In this document: positions 55,241-64,000 of the stretch, piece after piece | Numbering within the stretch: position 1 is the first letter of the stretch | Layout: every line of letters begins with the position of its first letter | Origin: Glandiceps talaboti | Lineage: Eukaryota > Hemichordata > Enteropneusta > Spengelidae | Assembly (NCBI RefSeq): GCF_964340395.1 | Contig: NC_135551.1 | Location: forward strand, 7,820,379 to 7,884,378 | Length of the DNA stretch: 64,000 nucleotides | Reading direction: 5' to 3' | The notes under the pieces: model-generated | Told to the model about the DNA's origin: nothing | The model's input: only the letters and a program-made list of their open reading frames with translations | Databases searched by the model: none | Position numbers and translations under genes: made by a program

Positions 55241-57949
55241 TATCATCAAACTAAGGAATTATCCTACATGTAGGATGGTGATTGCAGTCAACCAGGAATT
55301 GCCACTGCCCCTTCCTACTCCTACTCCACCCCTCCCCCACCCCTCAACTTCCAAACGAGGGCATTGTAAAAAAGACTAAGCAATTGCAGCCAAGCAAGAT
55401 AGTTTTATCTATGATTGAGGAATGTTCTCAGATAATGGTTTTAAAACATCAAACTATGGGGACCACTTAGATGGACTCCCTAGTATGTATATTTTTATCA
55501 ACTGATCATACATCAGATCAGATCAGGTGATTTTCATTGTTTCTCTCGTAGTCAGGAATGAATATTTCAATATTTAGAACTGCTGATGACTTGAATTTTT
55601 TTAACACTATTAAAACAGATCACTATAAGGGCTACAATTCCAAAGGCCTTCTTTTATTTCCTTTTATTTGTAACAACTATTGTCTCTTAAAACCATTTGT
55701 GGTTATTGATGTGTGGTATCTCTACATCCCCAGGACTTACACATCGTCATGGCTACACCAAACTTTTTACTGGAAACAGTTCAAATTAGGACTGTTGATG
55801 AATACGTTATTTGATTGGTGTGTTTATTTTGCAGGCCTTTTTCATGCATGTTTTGATTCTCGAAAACATCTTTTTGCAAATGCATGAGCTCTGATCTACC
55901 AAACAGTTCTTCAGGTCATGAATTTTGTTGCGCTCACTGAAAAGTTTTAGCATCAGCATTGAAAGAAAATAGATATTGAATTGTACAATATTAAACAGAT
56001 GGTCAGCTGTAGAACAAAATGATGAATTTTTGTGTGAGCTGTGTCAATTAGTTTGGGGCTTTGTGGTCTGCAAGGTAGACTAGTGGAGACAATAAACGCA
56101 AACTAACATGGGCTTTGAGGCTACCTAGCAATTTGGATTTAACAGATGGGATGTGCAGGATGACATCACAGGGTGAAAACTGACAGCACGCAATCGGCTC
56201 ATCCATGTCACGTTTCAGAATAGCTGATCATCCCGGTATTGAAAGCAAGTTGCGTAATTACGACAACGCTGTGTTTTAGTTGGTTTCAATCGAATGCAAT
56301 TGTCGTGATGCCAGTTATTACTAATCAGTTTTGGGAGTACAGCTGAAATGCCCAGAGGGCGAAAAGCCATGCCACTATTGTTCCTTCCTATTGGAGAAAA
56401 TTAAAGAGTGACAAAGTTGGACATTTTATCAATATTTAATTTGCTTTGTGCGAGCGTTTTTGCACTCTTTATTTAAGTAACTGTGATTGTACACAAGTCT
56501 AGCTGAGGGTAAAAGGAGTGTTGGTTGAAGGAGCCCAATACAATTCCAACTCTCCGTAAATTGATCACAAATTGTATAAAAGCATAGTGTTATACAAATG
56601 ACTTGAAGTTGCTTTTCTTTGCCGTCTGTTTGCGCTTGTAAGTTGTGTACTTCAAATCATGGATTATTTTGGAAGAACAATACTTGTCCTTTAAGTGCAG
56701 GCCTATAAATTTGTGGTGAAAGCAGGTAAATTTTTATGAAAACCTAACATTATTTGTATGGTAAAGCAGATATTGGTGTCTTTGTTCAGAACTAGTACGC
56801 CGTCAATATGTGGTTTGATAGATGAACAGTAACAAGCAAGGTCTACAAACTCCTAAAACGGCGTTATTCTGTGTTATAGTTTCACTCATTTCCGCATGTT
56901 AGTTTGCAGTTTTGTATCTCTCTCTCCAAAACCTTTCACTGGCTTTAAATGCTTTGTCTGGCTGTCTACAGGCTGTCTACAAAATTCTGCATTTTCAGAA
57001 AGTAGTAATTTGCTACTTTCTGGTAGGCAAAAAAGGAAAAGAAAAAAAAAATTGGATTGATAAATAGATACATTGAAAGTAGAGCAGTGTTAAGTTACAT
57101 TTAATAATAGTATATCTCCATGCAACGTTTACAAGTGAGTAATATCATATTTGTTATTACAGAAGTCGTGATCTTTAGGTTAGAATTAATTTTTAGGAAG
57201 AACTGATATTTTGTATTGCTTCAAGAGGAAAAATAAACGTATGCATGCACCATTTTGCTAAATCTCACAAAAACTTTAACTTTAATACGCAAGAGTGAGT
57301 TAGTTGACTAGAACGTTCCTCCATTTTACGATTTCCATTGTCCTCTCCCTTGTCCATACAGAGGGTGATACAATACAAAAAAAAAAATTGAATTGTGTCT
57401 TTCAAATTAAAATTGTTTCTATAGCAGATGTTGTCTAATGATTCCTTCTTGCGACACAAGAACAAAACATTTAATCAAGTCTTGTGGCTTTAGATATGAC
57501 CAGCATCTATTATATAAATGCAGTGAAGAGAAGTACCTGCAGAATATATAAAAAAAAAATACACCATGATCGTAAGATCTACCATTTTCGTTGACTTGGT
57601 CGGTACGGAAAACCAATTGCATTGTCCTAATTAAAAATTAAGCCACGCATTTACCTTGGTAACTTGGAGATTATGTACTATTAAGTATTTATAATTAAAT
57701 TAAATGAATTTTCATCAGCAAAGATTGAATTATTGACGTTATTACGGGAAAAGTTGACGTGATTGACGTTTGATCATTGACTTAAATAGGATGCGGGGAG
57801 AAGGAAGCGAGAATGTTCCCTCTTGAACTCCTAAGCCTTATTAATAGCTTCAGATTGTCTCATTTGAATTGCACCGACTCTTATCCGCCATAATTGTATG
57901 GAAATGTCTACGTCATTTGAATTCTACCAATTCTGTACACTTACACAGC

Positions 57950-58640
57950 TCTTTACAATAGGGTCGTGACAATTGCATTGCTTCATAACTTATTAAACAG
58001 ATCAGAAGCTGTTTCTGACTAAATCTACTTGTGTGATGTCGGCAAATATTCAATTTTCAGTCATTTTTGAAAAAAAAGAAGTGTCGCATTTTTGTGAAGT
58101 ATTGATGAAAATTATGCCGCTTTGTAACTTTGAAACTGATTAGAGAAGATATTTAGACAAAATTAACATATTATGTCGTAAAATACTAATTTTCTGAAAA
58201 TTTTGAAAAAAAGTCCCATTCTCTTGTATTATCAATGAAAGTTGTGTCACTTCATAACTTTTAAACAGATTACAAGATACGAGACCAAATTATACTTAGT
58301 TAATGTTGTATGATACTAATTTCTCAAAAATTTTGAAAAACTTCAAAAAGTGAAATTCTCTTGTACTCTTTCAATATTGACAAAAGTTACATTGCTTCAT
58401 AACTTTTGAACATTTTAGATGTTTTCGTAGCTATACTCCTTATTTTTATAAGATTTCTGAAAATTGTTTTCAAAGTGATGCGTTCTATTGAGATACTTCA
58501 CAATAATGATATATCTGCAACTCAATGTTATTACTGATTACAAGATGTTTGACATTCTTTCTTATGCCATAAACTACTAAATTTCTCAAAAATTTTGGAA
58601 AAAAGTGATGAATTCTGGAAAAAAATGTAATGAAGTCTGT
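57950..58640. repeat. Degenerate tandem array of about 130 bp, about 5 units
   Basis: Units carry CATTGCTTCATAACTTTT-AAC, TTTCTCAAAAATTTTGAAAA and GAAATTCTCTTGTACT. Confidence 0.65.
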
Positions 58641-58949
58641 TAATATATTGAATTAATTCAATGTTGATATAGCTGTAGATTTTGAATATATTATTTTCTA
58701 AAGATTAAATTTTCATGGGAACATGTTATTACCTATTTTGATCAGATAACAGTTCCATTGATCAAAGAGATGAGAGATATGCAAAAATTAAATTGAGAAG
58801 TACTTTCACAGAGATTTCATTTCACGTAATAGTGGAAAACAAGGCACAAAAGGCACAAGTGAAAGTAGCAGAAGTAAAGTCAAAATCTGAGCAAGACCAA
58901 AGTAGTCTGCCGTTGCCAGTCATTTGTAATTTTATGGAAGAAATAATGA

Positions 58950-59215
58950 AAAATCACAGAGTTTTGTGATTTTGTGAATTTGTCCACAGAAAGTTCACGA
59001 AAGTGGGAAAAAAAGTCACCAGTGAAAAAATATTGGAAGTTGCGATTTGTAAGCATGCAGAACAAAATACTTTATAGTTATAGTTACATGATAGAAAGGT
59101 AAAAAGATGTGTAAAGTACAGGTCTCAGAGTTTTGTGATGTGGTCTTGTCCACACAGAAATTTCACTGACAAAGTGGGAAAAAGTCACCAGCGAAAAAAT
59201 TGGAAGTTGCGATAC
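58950..59215. repeat. Tandem duplication of about 90 bp
   Basis: CAGAGTTTTGTGAT, TTGTCCACA-AGAAA, AAAGTGGGAAAAA, GTCACCAG-GAAAAAA and GGAAGTTGCGAT occur in the same order at 58957-59047 and 59126-59213. Confidence 0.8.
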
Positions 59216-61802
59216 AGTTCAAGTTATCAGAGTCTCGAATACTCCGTAGTTACAGTGCAAATGTACTTACTACTTGCTATGATTGAAGTGTTAGAGATCG
59301 TAATGACATAGGCAAGTTTTGTGACATGGTCTGTACAATAATACTACACATTGATTAGATTATCAACTACAGTGCAATTTATCAAAGTGTAATTTCCACT
59401 GAACAATAAAAAATTGTAAATTGTACGCTGGTTACAAAAATACTACGGTACCCGAGACAAAGATGAAAAAATTGCCATATCAATATTTCAGAGAAAGAAT
59501 TCGACATCAACCTGGCTTTAATTCGTGACAGTTGAACATTTTTGAAAACTAATTTTTCTCCAAATGTGAATTTTTTTTCCCAGTAGACATAAATACAGCT
59601 ACTTTGCTATCGATCAATGACATTTGTTTAAAGGGCCATGGTTCATTCCTAGGATCTCACATTAGTACGATCTTAGAGCCATAAGGGTTATTCCTTTGTG
59701 TAGGACTAACTTTTTATACTGTGCTGCACTCCTGTTTTTCTCACCCATGTAGTAATCCTAATCAGACACAGGCCTTTAATAGCCATTTTATATCTCCTTG
59801 TAAAAAAAATGTCAAATGATTGGTCTGTTGTTGTTCATTTGAAACAAATTCTGTGAATAATCACAGTTTTGTGACATACACCCTACAAAATGTGAGTGAA
59901 ATTTTCTCACTTTGTCAAAACTATTTTGAGAGCAAACACTCAAGGTCACGACCACATGATGAGAGAATTGCTAAAAAACTTAAGTATTGTCTTCCTATGG
60001 GGAAAGAAGACAGTTGAAATTAGAGATGGGATATGTACAGACAATAGCAGGACTTAGAGACAGTAAGATGAGTCAGTCAGTCTGTCTGTCTGACTGTCTG
60101 AATGAGATCAAAGGATCTATAGTGGACATCCTACCAGACTGGACAAAGTTCAAACTCCTAGAGGTCATTGCCAAAATTTGACAAATGGGAATGGAAGTTA
60201 CACTATCCATGTCATTGAATAAACAAGCAACAAACAAACAAACCAAAATGCGTTGTCAAATTGTTCATCGAAATGTGATTTGTTAAAGTGTACAAGAACT
60301 CAACTGTACTATAGATTTTTTTGGGGGGGAGTCTGAATGAATAAAGAAAAGCAACTCGAATAAAGTGACTCATGCTGGGATTCTAGTTCAGTGTTACCTG
60401 AATACTAAAGTGAGCTACCAACTTGGCTAAAATAATCTCACTGTTTTTTTTCTAAGGTTTGGTAACCCCGGTATCAAAAATGGAAAAATTTGATGAAACT
60501 GGTATTACTTTCAAATACATTATACCATTTGAATGGCATGCCCAGCCCTGGGATAGTTAATGTAGATTTTATGTATTTGGCAGCCGTAACAAATTTCTCT
60601 TAAACATTTTTCCAGTCATGGGCATAGGGTAACCCCCTCCCCTCAGTAACCCCCTCCCCTCAGTAACCCATTTTCTAAGCACGGAGAAAGAAATGTCTAT
60701 ATCTATCCATATATCCCAATGAATCTATTCAACCATGATGTATATTAAGATCTACATGTAGTATAGAATCAACCAATCCAATTTCTGAGTTTTTTGGTCA
60801 TCACAAGTTTTGTTTCCAGGGGAAAATAAGAAATAAGAAATGTATAAATGAAACAAAACTTAACTTAAGTGAAATGTAAGTTTCACATATGACTTCAGGC
60901 CTTACTCTCCAAACATTTTGGAAATTTTTTTTCTTCTTCTGATTTATAGCATGTACACATGTTCCCATTTGTAACGCATACTTCAGTTTCCTTTAATATT
61001 GACCTTTGTCAATTTCCACTTCCATATCAACTGACTACGATTTTCCGGTTACCATGGGAAGCCAGCTTATTGAAAGGAAGGAAAGATGAATAACCAGTCT
61101 GCAGATACCAGTCACTGAGATGAATAATAGTCTACAAATATAAGAATAAGTGAGATAAGAAATTATGGATTATGAGATGGTACTGTGTCACAAAAATTTT
61201 TTTTTTTGTGTGGGCTTTAAAATCCTGCAATACTGCTCAATTATTTACATTTGACATTTCATGTGCGAAAAAAATGAGAGAACTAAGGTATATGAATATG
61301 AACTATTTTGTCTGATTTCTGAGACAGATTGCCCTGAGCTTGGGATCTCAGATTACATTTAGCGATATACGACAAAAGAAGGGGGAGAAAACGTAGGTAG
61401 GCTAAGGCAAAATGGAAAACAGGATTCGGAGACAGTAGATATTTGAAAGATGACAGTGTAAGATTAAAGTGGGCAGATTCTCCCACAGGAAAGACATCGG
61501 GAAAGAATTACAGATGTCAAAGACATTGATCCTGTGATTATTGAGATACCATTGTGTGTGTCTGCTGAGAACTGTGTGTGCTGAACTTGCCAACAGATGG
61601 TGAAAATTAACACTAACTGAATCAATAGATAGAACGGACTTGTAAGTTGTTACAGTTTGATTGTAATAGAATTACTCCGTCTTTCTGTTGTTATAAAACA
61701 TAGCAGGAAACTATTACTGCCTACTACATTAACAACGTGACACTCTAATAGCCGAATTGCAGCACAACTGATGAAGTTTGAAGTGGTGCAGAGTAACATG
61801 AT

Positions 61803-61863
<61 letters not shown>

Positions 61864-62213
61864 ATACATGTCTGCCTGTCTCTGGGTTTGTCTTAATTCT
61901 AGCATATTAATGATAAAGTTATGTTTTGCAGTAACAAATGATTATAAGTCTCTGGTATAATGTCTGTCTCTGTTTAGGTCTGTTTCATTGGCTGAGTTCT
62001 AGCATGTGAAGTTAGAAGTGGTGCAGATCGCGTAATATATTATTAAGACAATCTCTCCCTCCCTCTCTCCCTCCCTCTCTCCCTCCCTCCCTCACTCCCT
62101 CACTCACTCACTCACTCACTCACTCACTCACTCACTCACTCACTCACTCACTCACTCACTCACTCACTCACTCACTCACTCACTCACTCACTCAGTCTGT
62201 CTGTCTGTCTGTC

Positions 62214-62266
<53 letters not shown>

Positions 62267-62359
62267 TTCTTTGTCAGTCTGTCTATGTCTGTCTTGGCTG
62301 AATTGTAGCACATATGGCAAAGTTAGAATGTGTCAGAGTAACAAACAATGAAATCAGTC

Positions 62360-62448
<89 letters not shown>

Positions 62449-62450
62449 AT
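61803..62450. repeat. Tetranucleotide microsatellite complex
   Basis: A GTCT run (about 61804-61862) is followed by partly repeated unique sequence. Then come CCCT/CTCT-type units and a CTCA run (about 62091-62194), a GTCT run (62195-62270) and another GTCT run (about 62359-62448). The unique spacers share CTGTCT-TGGCTGA-TTCTAGCA-AT-AAGTTAGAA, so a larger unit has been duplicated around the microsatellites. Confidence 0.9.
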
Positions 62451-63599
62451 TACATATGATATAATGTGCATATCACATTGGTAATGATATATGCCACAAC
62501 TTTTAAACATTATGTACTTCCTTGTATATATGCCATACTTGAAACGCCTTTCAAGTTATCTGTTTATATATCACTCATATACAAGTATTTCATTCAATGC
62601 CAACAAAACTATAAAGATGAAGAGAATAACATGAAGATGCAAATAATTTGGAAGGCATCGGATTTGAAAGTACTCCATCACTGTTGTATCGTATTAGAAT
62701 TGGAATCAATTCATTACAATACACAATATGTTTTAATATTATTAATCAATTCAACACATAGGGATTTGTAATTGTGACAGATGTACCATGCTCAAGTTCA
62801 AGACTTTTCTGGTGAGCTAGGGAGTCAGTTTCAGACATGCAAAATTTTCTTTTTGTTTCTCATTTTTTGTGGTAATTGTTATTTACAAAGTAATTGAATG
62901 TGCACGCTTTGAATTATTTGAGTCAGTGCAGGGTGTGTACTTGTGAAAGACAATCAATTTGTATCTCTCTATATACATATATGTATGTAGAAACTCTATC
63001 AGAGGTCGTCGGTTGTAGATAAAGGCCAGAGGCATCAAATTATGGAGAGAGTAATATAGCAGGGTGATATCGTACAGGAAAGATTGACACCTAGTTGCTT
63101 CCTATTCTCATAGTGTCGGTTTCTGTGACGGGTTCATTGTGAAGGACACTGTTGGTAGATGGATGAATGAATTATGACGGTTATCCGAGTGGAAATGAAA
63201 TTGTAGGCACAACAAACAAAGTGACTTGTGTGGAAAAAATAGATGAATCAATGGGCGGTAGTATAGAAATGGAAAGTATTGAAATTGATGTGAACAATGA
63301 AGTCATAAATGATATACAGGGCTTCATAGAACCATGGTGTATATGGTATGTGTGTGTGTGTGTGTGGGGGGGGGACATCTACTAATTTAATACAGTTTAT
63401 TTTGCTTGTGTGGCAACAGTTTTGATATTTTTGTCAAAACAGTTTGTTTCTCCCATTTCATAATTTTTAGAGAACAATAAAAATTGAGGGCAGCAAAACT
63501 TACTTTGAAAAGAGCTGTTGGCAAAATGCAGGAGTGGTTTCATATGTATTTAACATTTTTTTAGAAGATGCTCAAAGATGGTGTTGTGAGGGGACAAGT

Positions 63600-64000
63600 G
63601 GGTGGGTTTGGGTTCAATAAAGTTTGGGAAAATTTAGTAAAAATTTATAGTAAAATTTGGTAATATTTCAGAAATTTTGGTACAATTGAAATTTTTTTTT
63701 TGTAAACTTAGTAAAACTTTGACAAATTTGTTCTACTTTTATAAAATTTTGTAAGCTTCGTAAATTTAGTAAGACTTAGTAAAGTTTAGTAAAATTTGAT
63801 AAAATTTAGTAAAACTTTGATAAAATTAGTAAAAGTTGATAAACTTCGTAAAATTTCGTAAACCTTAGTTAGACTTGATAAAATTTAGTAAAAATTAATA
63901 AACTTTGATAAAATTTAGTAAAACTTTGATAAATTAAGTAAAAAGTTAGTAAGTAAAATTTAGTAAATCTTAGTAAGACTTGATAAAATTTAGTAAAATT
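63600..64000. repeat. Low-complexity array of GTAAAATTTA-type decamers, continues past the window
   Basis: Short units such as TAAAATTTAGTAAAACTTTG and AGTAAGACTTGATAAAATTT repeat with variation to the last base. The period is about 10-12 bp. Confidence 0.75.

Noticed and set aside
55558-55887. 109-codon open frame in the Runx intron
   Set aside because: Phe/Trp/Tyr-rich chance frame with no recognisable domain.

Overview
This window is animal genomic DNA: AT-rich, intron-dominated, and full of microsatellites, degenerate tandem repeats and short inverted-repeat transposons. There are no operons and no bacterial signals. Two genes can be supported, both only in part, and they lie head-to-head around a CpG-rich block at about 47.6-50.0 kb. 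On the plus strand is a Runx (Runt-domain) transcription factor gene. Two exons (49026-49407 and 51300-51404) together encode the complete Runt DNA-binding domain, with splice sites in the same places and phases as in vertebrate RUNX genes. On the minus strand are the first two coding exons (47839-47919 and 46736-46839) of a gene whose second exon reaches WFTTDIQHMM. That is how the histone-fold region of Spt3/SUPT3H, a SAGA co-activator subunit, begins. SUPT3H and RUNX2 are head-to-head neighbours in vertebrates, so sequence and gene order support each other. The organism is a non-vertebrate bilaterian, probably a marine invertebrate such as a non-vertebrate deuterostome or a lophotrochozoan. 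The sequence does not fix the phylum. || Layout. 1-46735: probably intron 2 of the minus-strand Supt3h gene. No further exon was recognised. It holds tandem arrays (8 units near 0.5 kb, about 8 units of 73 bp near 34.3-34.9 kb, and others), long microsatellites (about 103 GA units at 23.3 kb), two tRNA-headed SINEs, a CR1-like LINE 3' end, and several families of non-autonomous DNA transposons. Some of these have perfect target-site duplications: a 600-bp element at 28659 with a 9-bp duplication, a 275-bp element at 6290 with a 10- or 11-bp direct repeat, and a TTAA-flanked 320-bp element at 15118. 46736-47919: first two Supt3h coding exons. 47920-49025: shared bidirectional promoter and Runx 5' UTR, with NRF1-like, YY1-like, CCAAT, GC-box, E-box and several Runx motifs. 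49026-51404: Runt domain exons. 51405-64000: Runx intron running off the window, with a nuclear-receptor-type repeat cluster near 53.25 kb, degenerate tandem arrays, and a large tetranucleotide repeat complex near 62 kb. || How the parts fit together. Runx is a sequence-specific developmental regulator that works with CBF-beta. Spt3 is a general co-activator subunit that helps deliver TBP. The two genes start about 1.1 kb apart (ATG to ATG) and must share promoter DNA. Runx motifs inside that DNA suggest autoregulation and possible cross-regulation of Supt3h. The most notable result is this head-to-head Supt3h-Runx arrangement in an invertebrate, with a Supt3h intron of at least 46 kb that could hold Runx enhancers.
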